Source: Phocaeicola coprophilus DSM 18228 = JCM 13818
Lineage (GTDB): Bacteria > Bacteroidota > Bacteroidia > Bacteroidales > Bacteroidaceae
DNA: 62,679 nt
NCBI RefSeq assembly: GCF_000157915.1
Contig: NZ_EQ973646.1
Coordinates: forward strand, 3,906 to 66,584
Reading direction: 5' to 3'
The notes below the pieces were generated by a model, which was not told the DNA's origin, made no database searches, and saw only the letters and a list, made by a program, of their open reading frames with translations. How positions within the stretch are numbered: position 1 is the first letter of the stretch; each line of letters opens with the position of its first letter. Positions 9,659 through 16,359 of this stretch are shown in pieces. The position numbers and the translations under genes are program-made.

Positions 9659-9964
9659 CTAAACCGTTCCGCTTTTGTCCTTTTCGATATACTTGTCAAT
9701 GTCTTCCTCCAGCTGTTTCAGCTTGTCCACATAGGGTTGTGTATCGTTTCGGTCCTTCATAGACATGTTCTCAAAGGCCAGTTCCAAAGCCGCCATAGCC
9801 CAGTGTTTCACGGTACTGAACTCCGGGTAAGCCCTGCGGTACTTGTTTAGTTTATTGTCAATCTGCTTGGCTGCGTCCCGGTATAACTGTTCTTCTTCCC
9901 TGCGGATAGTCAGCGGATACCGTTCTTTGTCAATCAGCAGATGTATTTTCATTTTGTCTTCCAT
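9659..9964 (-). CDS. zapA: Cell division protein ZapA
   Basis: ZapA binds FtsZ and bundles its filaments at the division ring. The protein from the ATG at 9964 has 101 residues, the usual size. It starts MEDKMKIHLLIDKERYPL, carries the family's N-terminal fold (RREEEQLYRDAAKQIDNKL) and ends in a charged helix likely to form the coiled-coil tetramer (YVDKLKQLEEDIDKYIE). An upstream ATG at 10000 would add 12 residues and overlap the preceding gene by 8 nt. I prefer 9964 from the length of relatives. The coiled-coil gene upstream and rny downstream form one probable transcription unit. Confidence 0.88.
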   Translation of the reverse strand: MEDKMKIHLLIDKERYPLTIRREEEQLYRDAAKQIDNKLNKYRRAYPEFSTVKHWAMAALELAFENMSMKDRNDTQPYVDKLKQLEEDIDKYIEKDKSGTV

Positions 9965-9992
9965 AAGCGTATCGTTCCTGTTTCCTCCTGTT

Positions 9993-10286
9993 TCATTCAT
10001 TCAGTAGAGCGATGCACTTGTCGACTTCGCGCACAAGCCTCGCCAATCGTTGTTTAGTATCTCTGAGTTCATTGTCGTTGATACTGATTATGCGAGCCAT
10101 TTTGAGATTGGTGTATTGTGCTTCAGCTTCTTTGATGCAGCTTTCCATACGCTGTATTTCCGCTTCCTTTTCGGAAAGCAGTTGCCGGAGTGAAGCGTTT
10201 TCTTTTTTCAATTCATCGTATAGAAACATAAAATGCCTCAGTTTTCCTTCGAAAGTATTCAGTTGCTTTTTATCTTCTTCCGTCAT
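9993..10286 (-). CDS. Small coiled-coil protein upstream of zapA
   Basis: The 97-residue protein is almost wholly helical and charged, with a heptad-like stretch (LYDELKKENASLRQLLSEKEAEIQRMES). It has no membrane segment or catalytic motif. The start at 10286 (MTEEDKKQLN) is set by a TATATTTG box at 10306-10313, which lies inside the longer possible reading frame and rules it out. The zapA gene follows directly. A partner role in division, like that of the ZapB coiled coil, is an inference from position and shape only; sequence homology to ZapB was not seen. Confidence 0.75.
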   Translation of the reverse strand: MTEEDKKQLNTFEGKLRHFMFLYDELKKENASLRQLLSEKEAEIQRMESCIKEAEAQYTNLKMARIISINDNELRDTKQRLARLVREVDKCIALLNE

Positions 10287-10305
10287 CTGTACACCAAATT
10301 CTACA

Positions 10306-10313
10306 CAAATATA
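10306..10313 (-). promoter_or_regulatory. -7 box of the coiled-coil/zapA unit
   Basis: TATATTTG on the minus strand, with a TTTG element about 18 nt further upstream. It predicts a leader of only about 13 nt before the ATG at 10286. Confidence 0.65.
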
Positions 10314-10341
10314 ATGTATTGGTGAGAAACACAAAAATTTT

Positions 10342-10372
10342 TTGGCCAATATTTTCATTCTTTTTATCTTTG
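10342..10372 (+). promoter_or_regulatory. Promoter of queD-queE
   Basis: TTG at 10342-10344 and TATCTTTG at 10365-10372 are spaced 20 nt, as expected for the Bacteroidales -33/-7 pair. A 7-bp inverted repeat (10376-10382 with 10395-10401) overlaps the likely start of transcription. Confidence 0.7.
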
Positions 10373-10432
10373 TCCTTGCACTGAGGTGACATTAAGTGCA
10401 AATTCGACAAATTAATTTTTTTAGGAATAATT

Positions 10433-10765
10433 ATGTATACAGTTATTAAGCGCATGGAGGTTTCGGCTTCTCATAGTCTGAAGCTTTCTTATCAGAGTAA
10501 GTGTGAGAATTTGCATGGTCACAACTGGATTATCACAGTTTTTTGCCGTTCCAAAGATTTGAATGAAGACGGGATGGTGGTTGATTTTACACATATCAAG
10601 GAAGTGGTGATGGGGCAACTTGACCACCGGAATCTGAATGATGTTCTTTCCGTCAATCCTACTGCGGAAAATATTGCTCACTGGATTTGTGAACGTATTC
10701 CTCATTGTTTTAAGGTTGAAGTATGTGAATCGGAAGGAAATACGGTCGTTTATGAAAAAGATTAA
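10433..10765 (+). CDS. queD: 6-carboxytetrahydropterin synthase QueD
   Basis: QueD converts dihydroneopterin triphosphate to 6-carboxy-5,6,7,8-tetrahydropterin, the first committed step of preQ0/queuosine synthesis. The 110-residue protein has the family's zinc histidines in SASHSL and LHGHNW and the catalytic Cys in KCENLHGH. An LDHRNLND segment is also typical of the family. Its short length fits QueD rather than eukaryotic PTPS. It overlaps queE by 14 nt, so the two form an operon. The remaining pathway genes queC and queF lie at 31403-32531. Confidence 0.92.
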   Translation: MYTVIKRMEVSASHSLKLSYQSKCENLHGHNWIITVFCRSKDLNEDGMVVDFTHIKEVVMGQLDHRNLNDVLSVNPTAENIAHWICERIPHCFKVEVCESEGNTVVYEKD

Positions 10766-11297
10766 TGAGATTTTCTACAGCCTGCAGGGAGAAGGATATC
10801 ATGCAGGCACTCCTGCTGTATTTGTCCGTTTTTCGGGATGTAATCTGAAATGTGACTTTTGTGATACGCGCCATGAAGAAGGAACAGAGATGGAAAACGG
10901 GGATATTGTGAAAGCTGTTGAACAATATCCTTGCCGGATGGTGATTCTTACAGGGGGAGAGCCGGGCTTGTGGATTGATTCGGCTTTGGTGGATGCTCTG
11001 CATGCTTCGGGACGTTACGTCTGCATTGAAACTAACGGTACTTGTCTTCTTCCTGAAAATATTGATTGGGTGACCTGTTCTCCGAAACAGGGGACATCTT
11101 TGAAGGTTGCTCATGTGGATGAGGTAAAGGTCGTTTATCTGGGACAAGATGTTTCTGCTTGCTTGGATATTCCTGCCCGTCATTATTTTCTTCAGCCATG
11201 TTCCTGCCAGAATACGGATGAAGTGATTGCCTATATCAAGCAGCATCCGGTCTGGAGGCTGAGTTTGCAGACTCATAAGCTGATCAATATTCCTTAG
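10752..11297 (+). CDS. queE: 7-carboxy-7-deazaguanine synthase QueE
   Basis: QueE is a radical-SAM enzyme that contracts the pterin ring to 7-carboxy-7-deazaguanine. The 181-residue protein starts at MKKINEIFYSLQGEG. It has the CX3CX2C cluster motif in SGCNLKCDFC, the ILTGGEP glycine-rich motif and ETNGT further on. The start at 10752 overlaps the end of queD by 14 nt; a longer frame reading upstream through queD is a shadow. Sequence after the stop holds a block of hairpin repeats rather than another gene. Confidence 0.93.
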   Translation: MKKINEIFYSLQGEGYHAGTPAVFVRFSGCNLKCDFCDTRHEEGTEMENGDIVKAVEQYPCRMVILTGGEPGLWIDSALVDALHASGRYVCIETNGTCLLPENIDWVTCSPKQGTSLKVAHVDEVKVVYLGQDVSACLDIPARHYFLQPCSCQNTDEVIAYIKQHPVWRLSLQTHKLINIP

Positions 11298-11382
11298 AAA
11301 AACGTCGAAGCGTTTTTCTTGAAACGCCGAAACGTTTTCTTCAGAACGTCGAAACGTTTTTAAAAAAGCTGGGCAGCTTTTT
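11298..11382. repeat. Dispersed CGTTTCG-type hairpin repeat, copy 1
   Basis: Three short hairpin units with arms of the type AAACG/CGTTT (11298-11317, 11321-11339, 11344-11361) are followed by a 9-bp hairpin (11363-11371 with 11374-11382) flanked by A and T runs. Read on the minus strand, the order is hairpin, then CGTTTCGACG units, the same order as copy 3 at 59525-59616. Confidence 0.65.
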
Positions 11383-11419
11383 CGGGATTCTCCGGAGCTT
11401 GTCCGGCTTATAAACGAAT

Positions 11420-11450
11420 AAAAGCTGCAACTTATTCAGTTACAGCTTTT
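11420..11450 (-). terminator. Terminator after tRNA-Trp
   Basis: An 8-bp stem (11420-11427 with 11443-11450) extends by 3 bp after a one-base mismatch. On the minus strand it is followed by T-rich sequence. It lies 9 nt past the tRNA 3' end. Confidence 0.7.
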
Positions 11451-11458
11451 TATTCTTG

Positions 11459-11531
11459 CACGGGAAGAGAGGCTCGAACTCCCGACACTCGGTTTTGGAG
11501 ACCGATGCTCTACCAACTGAGCTATTCCCGT
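11459..11531 (-). tRNA. trpT: tRNA-Trp (anticodon CCA)
   Basis: The 73-nt minus-strand sequence folds as a cloverleaf. The acceptor stem ACGGGAA pairs with TTCCCGT, the D stem is GCTC/GAGC and the anticodon stem is TCGGT/ACCGA. The loop CTCCAAA gives anticodon CCA, and the T arm contains TTCGAGC. The discriminator base is G. CCA is not encoded. Confidence 0.93.
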
Positions 11532-11542
11532 GTTTGCGGTTG

Positions 11543-11573
11543 CAAAGGTAGTAATAATTCTGTTAACTCCAAA
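11543..11573 (-). promoter_or_regulatory. Promoter of tRNA-Trp
   Basis: TTTG at 11570-11573 and TACCTTTG at 11543-11550 on the minus strand are spaced 19 nt, a textbook Bacteroidales pair. It lies 12 nt before the tRNA. Confidence 0.75.
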
Positions 11574-11604
11574 TGTTTGATAAATATATTTTGCCTGTAT
11601 TCTT

Positions 11605-12201
11605 TTAAAGAAGCCCTAATTCATTGAACATAAGTCGGTAAGTTTCTGCTTTTTTTTCGAGCTTCAGCGGATAGGCACGGCTGGATGAGGGCATTCTGTA
11701 GAGAGAAAGTTGCCTGTCTTCGTATTCAAAACGGGTTTTAGCTCCAACGGGAGGTTCCGATGCGTGCAGTTGCATGCGCAGCGTATCGGTTGCTTTTTGT
11801 CCGGTTGTCACGATGGCCTGGCATCTGGGAAGTTGTTTTAACAGCAGTCCGATATCGGTCGGTTCCACTATTTCCAGGAACTTGTCGGAGGCATTGTCCT
11901 GCAGGCGGCGTACGGCTGAGGCTGTATCATACAATGCAATTCCCTTTTCCTGAAGGAAGCTGATAATGCCTTCTTTGTCAAAAGCTTTTTTGTGAGGAAG
12001 CAGAAAATGGTCCTTGTTTTCGAAGAAAATCAATCCAAATATGCGCCACATATCGTTTTGCAGATTCGGATAAAAAAAGTCCATGCTCCAGCGTTTCTGT
12101 TGGGGAGGAAAGCTTCCCAGCATCAGCAATACGGCATTGGAAGGAAGAAATGGTTCAAGGGGGTGATTTTCTACCGGAGGGAGATTCAGAATGTCAGACA
12201 T
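11605..12201 (-). CDS. Uracil-DNA-glycosylase-family protein
   Basis: The 198-residue protein looks like a single-domain DNA base-excision glycosylase of the broad uracil-DNA glycosylase superfamily. It has an N-terminal LMLGSFPP motif (about 26-33), where the family places its water-activating loop. An LPRCQAIVTTGQKATD strand region and a C-terminal RMPSSSRAYPL segment stand in the position of the DNA-intercalation loop. The canonical His in that loop is not obvious. Substrate (uracil, hypoxanthine or another lesion) cannot be assigned. It appears to be a single-gene unit upstream of the tRNA-Trp promoter. Confidence 0.72.
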   Translation of the reverse strand: MSDILNLPPVENHPLEPFLPSNAVLLMLGSFPPQQKRWSMDFFYPNLQNDMWRIFGLIFFENKDHFLLPHKKAFDKEGIISFLQEKGIALYDTASAVRRLQDNASDKFLEIVEPTDIGLLLKQLPRCQAIVTTGQKATDTLRMQLHASEPPVGAKTRFEYEDRQLSLYRMPSSSRAYPLKLEKKAETYRLMFNELGLL

Positions 12202-12226
12202 GTCGGAGTGAGATTGGTCAGAATGA

Positions 12227-12279
12227 CTCCGGACAGGAGTTCGTGGCCGGTTGTATGGCGATACTCTTCCTGTCCGGAG
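12227..12279. repeat. 12-bp inverted repeat with 29-nt loop
   Basis: Arms 12227-12238 and 12268-12279 are perfectly complementary (CTCCGGACAGGA type). It lies between two minus-strand genes, just past the stop of the 12288-12917 gene. No T tract follows, so it may be an RNA-stabilising or processing stem rather than a simple terminator. Confidence 0.55.
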
Positions 12280-12287
12280 AAATGGAG

Positions 12288-12917
12288 TTATGCTTTAGGC
12301 TTTGGCTCTTTTTTAGCCAGAAGCACAATGTTGTAGACATATTCGGTCATCCAGCTTTCAGAATAACCCAATGTATGCTGGTAATGACGGATGTTGGTAC
12401 AGGTTTTGCGTACGCCATCGTCTTTCCAGTCGGTTTTGGTCAGGATGTCATGGATGGTTTTTTCCGTCATGTTGCGCAGCATTTTCTTCAGTACGCTGGG
12501 CATCCGGAATTTCCATTGCATCAGATTGCCGATGACCATCATCAGATCCTGGCTGAATCCCTGGAACATAAACAGATAAGTTTTGACATCGTTTACGTTC
12601 TTACAGTTCTTTTTGATGGAGTTGTCTATTTCCTTAAAGAACGAATCTGTCAGTCCATAGATATCAGCCAGCATTTTGCGGCAGCGTGTCTTTTCGGCTA
12701 TACCTAATTTGTTGTTTTGAGTTGGTATTTTTAATGTACGTTTGAAGACAGCCATGTCAGGCAGGAAGTTGATGTTACTGATACCCAGCTGTGCAGCCAT
12801 TACCGCCTGGTAATATACACGGATGAGTGTCATGAAGTCTTCCATACCTCCCACACGGACAGTTTCTTCTGTTGCTTCGGCTTGTTTTTTGCTAAACAGT
12901 TTAGAGAATATGTTCAT
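12288..12917 (-). CDS. Conserved-looking protein of unknown function
   Basis: I do not recognise the family. The 209-residue protein has a short N-terminal amphipathic stretch (MNIFSKLFSKK) and no signal peptide or membrane helix. The rest is helical and basic, with clusters of lysine and arginine (KTRCRKMLADIYGL, KKMLRNMTEKT) and a basic tail (KKEPKPKA). Codon use and coding length support a real gene. A TATCTTTG box at 12947-12954 gives it its own promoter, separate from the symporter gene upstream. A cytosolic, possibly nucleic-acid-binding role is a guess from charge only. Confidence 0.7.
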   Translation of the reverse strand: MNIFSKLFSKKQAEATEETVRVGGMEDFMTLIRVYYQAVMAAQLGISNINFLPDMAVFKRTLKIPTQNNKLGIAEKTRCRKMLADIYGLTDSFFKEIDNSIKKNCKNVNDVKTYLFMFQGFSQDLMMVIGNLMQWKFRMPSVLKKMLRNMTEKTIHDILTKTDWKDDGVRKTCTNIRHYQHTLGYSESWMTEYVYNIVLLAKKEPKPKA

Positions 12918-12946
12918 AATTGTTTTATTGATAGTTTAATTGTTTG

Positions 12947-12954
12947 CAAAGATA
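12947..12954 (-). promoter_or_regulatory. -7 box of the 12288-12917 gene
   Basis: TATCTTTG on the minus strand lies 29 nt before the ATG, in the gap after the symporter gene. Confidence 0.6.
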
Positions 12955-12963
12955 CGAAAAATG

Positions 12964-14364
12964 TTACCAACACTCGATGTCTTTCTCAATATCTTTCATT
13001 TGCTTTTTATGAAATACCGGACTTTTAATACCTTTGCGTTTTTGGGCCAGGTAGTCGTCCAGCAGGCGGAACGCATATTTTCCCAACAGGATGATGGCAG
13101 TCAGGTTGCAGATAGCCATGAGTGCCATAGTCAGGTCGGCAAGGTTCCATACAATGCGCAGATGGGCCAGTGAACCGAAAAGGACCATTCCTCCCACAAG
13201 GATGCGATAGACTGTGATCATCCATTGCTTCTTTGTGATGAACCGGATATTGGCTTCTCCGTAATAATAGTTTCCGAGGATACTGCTATAAGCAAAGAAG
13301 AGGATAGCTACTGCGACATAAATACTTCCGATGCTTCCGATTTCATTGTTGAGGGCAGCCTGTGTCAATTGGATTCCGTCCAGGTTTTTATCCAGATGGA
13401 GATTGCTGAACAGAATGATGAAGGCGGTGCAGGTGCATATGACAAGGGTATCGGTAAATACTCCCAGAGCCTGTATCAGTCCTTGTTTGGCAGGGTGGGT
13501 GACATGGGCTGTTGCGGCAGCATTGGGAGCAGATCCCATACCTGCTTCGTTGCTGAACAGTCCTCGTTTGATTCCTTGCATCAGAGCCGCCCCGACTCCA
13601 CCGCCGATTGCCTGCTCGAATCCGAAAGCGTTTCCGATGATCAGTTCGAGAACAGCCGGCAATCGGGTGATATTGCTCAGGACAATGTAAAGAGCCAGCA
13701 GAATGTATCCTAATGCCATGAGCGGTACCAGGATGCTGTTGATCTTGGCGATGCGGTGTATACCTCCGAAGATGATGATCAGGGTGAGCAGCGTGATTGC
13801 CGAACCCATGTATAACGGACGGATCTGGAAGGCACTGTCGAATGCCGCACAAATCGTATTGCTTTGTACGGAATTAAAAGCGAAACCGAATGTAATGGTG
13901 ATCAGTACTGCGAACAGAATTCCCATCCACCGCTTCTTCAGGCCGGTTTCCATATAGTAAGCAGGACCTCCGATGTAAGAGTGACGACTCTTTCGTTTGA
14001 AGAGTTGGGCCAGTGTGGATTCGACGAAAGCACTGCTTGATCCCAGCAAAGCGATGATCCACATCCAGAATACTGCTCCCGGACCACCCATTGTGATGGC
14101 TGTTGCTACCCCTGCCAGATTACCGGTTCCGACACGGCTGGCCAGCGATAAAGTAAATGCCTGAAAGGATGAAATATGTTTTTCGTGTCCGTTTATCCTG
14201 GCGGTGGAGTCCCCGAGCAGATGAATCATTTCGCCCAGCATACGGAACTGGACAAAGCGTGTCCGTATCGTAAACCAGCAGGCGCAGCCCAGCAGAAGGG
14301 CAATAAGTATATAAGTCCAAAGAATGTTGTTAGTTGTATCAATCAGTTGTATAAAATAGTTCAT
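12964..14364 (-). CDS. Amino acid:Na+ symporter (AGCS, alanine/glycine type)
   Basis: This inner-membrane secondary transporter takes up small neutral amino acids with sodium. The 466-residue protein has about ten or more membrane segments. It carries the AGCS signature region (SLASRVGTGNLAGVATAITMGGPGAVFWMW) and GLFSNEAGMGSAPNAAATAHV, typical of AlsT/DagA. The start codon directly abuts the stop of the AlbA_2 gene upstream, so the two are translationally linked. Alanine is the commonest substrate in the family; serine or glycine are possible. It sits in a run with the cysteine desulfidase. Confidence 0.9.
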   Translation of the reverse strand: MNYFIQLIDTTNNILWTYILIALLLGCACWFTIRTRFVQFRMLGEMIHLLGDSTARINGHEKHISSFQAFTLSLASRVGTGNLAGVATAITMGGPGAVFWMWIIALLGSSSAFVESTLAQLFKRKSRHSYIGGPAYYMETGLKKRWMGILFAVLITITFGFAFNSVQSNTICAAFDSAFQIRPLYMGSAITLLTLIIIFGGIHRIAKINSILVPLMALGYILLALYIVLSNITRLPAVLELIIGNAFGFEQAIGGGVGAALMQGIKRGLFSNEAGMGSAPNAAATAHVTHPAKQGLIQALGVFTDTLVICTCTAFIILFSNLHLDKNLDGIQLTQAALNNEIGSIGSIYVAVAILFFAYSSILGNYYYGEANIRFITKKQWMITVYRILVGGMVLFGSLAHLRIVWNLADLTMALMAICNLTAIILLGKYAFRLLDDYLAQKRKGIKSPVFHKKQMKDIEKDIECW

Positions 14365-15015
14365 TTATTGGGTTTCTTTTAATTGAAAATAGAAAGTATG
14401 TCCTCTGAATACTTGTTCTACCAGTTCAAACCGGATGAAGTCAGCCAACAGTCTGCATAATTCGTGCCGCGGCATCCCCGTAAGCTTCCTGCACTGGTTA
14501 AGTGTCAGGGCGCCTTGCTGGTTGAGAAGGGTAAGAAGTTCCTGTTCTCTGGGGCTGTAAGTGACGATAACTTTTTCGTCATTACGGTTGTGCTGCCAGA
14601 TTTTTAAATGTACGGGGCTGGCCAGAATGTTCTCATCCTTGATGCGGACATAAGCCCAGGCCTTGCCTGTTTCGTCGAGAGCGCATATGGGTTTCCGGTC
14701 ACTTTCTGCGACACGTACTTCAAGCACATCCTTTCCCTCCACCTTATATATATAGTTCTCTAACTTTACGGGAGGCTGGCAATACATCTGGGCGGCTGCA
14801 TCAATCATGTAGATTTCTTCTTCCGAGCGTACACCGGCTATCTTTCCGTTGTCTTTGACTCCCACCAGCAGTCGTCCGCCTTGCGTATTGGCAAAGGCGG
14901 ACAGGCTTTTGGCGATTTTCCGTGCGTCCGATATAGCAAACTTGAAGTCTTGGCAGACATGTTCACCTTCACTGATAAGTTTCTGTATGTAGTTTGTTTC
15001 TGTTACAGTTTTCAT
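14365..15015 (-). CDS. AlbA_2-domain DNA-binding regulator
   Basis: The 216-residue protein has an N-terminal AlbA_2 (Schlafen-type) domain. The segment DFKFAISDARKIAKSLSAFANTQGGRLLVGVKDNGKIAG is characteristic. It is followed by a C-terminal winged-helix-like region (SPREQELLTLLNQQGALTLN, then CRKLTGMPRHELCRLLADF). Family members are mostly predicted transcription factors. Because its stop abuts the symporter start and it follows the cysteine desulfidase gene by 39 nt, a local regulatory role over this run is plausible but unproven. Confidence 0.75.
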   Translation of the reverse strand: MKTVTETNYIQKLISEGEHVCQDFKFAISDARKIAKSLSAFANTQGGRLLVGVKDNGKIAGVRSEEEIYMIDAAAQMYCQPPVKLENYIYKVEGKDVLEVRVAESDRKPICALDETGKAWAYVRIKDENILASPVHLKIWQHNRNDEKVIVTYSPREQELLTLLNQQGALTLNQCRKLTGMPRHELCRLLADFIRFELVEQVFRGHTFYFQLKETQ

Positions 15016-15054
15016 GATGGGTCCGTACGGAGATAATATTGACCGGGCTGAAGG

Positions 15055-16350
15055 TCAGTCACAATGTTTGTGAGTCATGATGTCCAGCACCAGTTTGTCT
15101 GTTTCGTTCATACCCTGCGAGCCGATTTTGGTCAGGTTGCGGATACTGAGGTCTACATTGTCTTCAATGATTCCTTCTACGGAAGTTACACATTTGTTTT
15201 CCATAGCAAGGATGGCTGAAAGAACCGCAGTAGAAACCCCGCTGGTAAGCTTGAGTGCGCAGCTGGGTTTTGCACCGTCGCAGATCATTCCCGTCAGGTT
15301 GGCAATCATATTCTGTACTGCGAAGGATACCTGCTGATAGTTTCCTCCCATCAGGTATGTGATTCCGCAACTGCTTCCGGTAGCAGCAACGACGCATCCG
15401 CAAAGAGCAGAAAGACGTCCGAGACTCTGCTTGATATAGATTGCAGTCAGGTGACTGAGGATCAGTGCGCGGGTTAATTCTTCCTCTGATTTATGGTTGT
15501 CTTCTGCATAAACCACTACAGGAAGTGTGGCTGCAATACCCTGATTGCCGCTTCCGGAATTACTCATTACAGGAATCATCGCTCCGGCCATACGGGCATC
15601 ACAGGCAGCGGAAGTGTATGAAAGGATATGTGTGAATGTATTGCTTCCCATAATCAGCCGTTCACTGTCGCTGCTGCATAAGGTTTTACCCAGTTCGTGT
15701 CCGTAGTTTCCTTTAAAGGAACGTTCGGCAGCCTGTTTGTTCAGGCGTCTGGCTTCCAGAATAAACTGGAGCTCTTCGATGGGAGATGTCGTAGCAAAGT
15801 CGTAGACTTTCTTCAGATTAAGTTCTACGGATTCCTCTTCTGTTTCACCGGAGGTTCCGCTTCGCTTGTCCATCAGTACACTGTCATTTTTACTCAGGTA
15901 TACAAAGTTTGTATGCCCTCCGCTGATGATGGCAGTTGCTTTTTCTTCGCCGGCCATGCAGGTTACTTCAATGTAGAGCTTTTCTTCGATGTTCTCTTTC
16001 AGACTGATCTGGATGGCTTGTGCTTCAATCATTTTTTTACCGGCTTCAACGGCTTCCGGCGTGCTGTCTTTCAGCACTTCCAGCTGGTATTCCGATTTTC
16101 CGATCAGTGCTCCCAGGGCAACGGCAATGGGGAGTCCGATCATGTCCGTTCCGGGAATACCTACACCCATGGCATTTTTCAGAATATTGGCGCTGAGCAG
16201 CACCTGTATCTTTTGTGGACGCTGGTTTAGTGTCTCTGCAGCCTTGGCTACGCAAAGAGCTACGGCAATAGGCTCAGTACAGCCTATTGCCGGAACTACT
16301 TCCCGATTGATCAAGGCGATTATGCGTTCTCTCTCAGACTTGTCAATCAT
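15055..16350 (-). CDS. L-cysteine desulfidase-type protein (CyuA/UPF0597)
   Basis: Members of this family split L-cysteine into pyruvate, ammonia and sulfide using a 4Fe-4S cluster. They are distantly related to the alpha subunit of iron-sulfur serine dehydratase. The 431-residue protein has the N-terminal PAIGCTEPIAVAL motif and a C-terminal MICDGAKPSCALKL segment, which supply the likely cluster cysteines, plus an SNSGSGNQGI loop. It starts 9 nt after dsbD and is followed by the AlbA_2 gene. Oxygen-sensitive catalysis fits an anaerobe. Serine as an alternative substrate cannot be excluded. Confidence 0.85.
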   Translation of the reverse strand: MIDKSERERIIALINREVVPAIGCTEPIAVALCVAKAAETLNQRPQKIQVLLSANILKNAMGVGIPGTDMIGLPIAVALGALIGKSEYQLEVLKDSTPEAVEAGKKMIEAQAIQISLKENIEEKLYIEVTCMAGEEKATAIISGGHTNFVYLSKNDSVLMDKRSGTSGETEEESVELNLKKVYDFATTSPIEELQFILEARRLNKQAAERSFKGNYGHELGKTLCSSDSERLIMGSNTFTHILSYTSAACDARMAGAMIPVMSNSGSGNQGIAATLPVVVYAEDNHKSEEELTRALILSHLTAIYIKQSLGRLSALCGCVVAATGSSCGITYLMGGNYQQVSFAVQNMIANLTGMICDGAKPSCALKLTSGVSTAVLSAILAMENKCVTSVEGIIEDNVDLSIRNLTKIGSQGMNETDKLVLDIMTHKHCD

Positions 16351-16359
16351 GATTATCTT

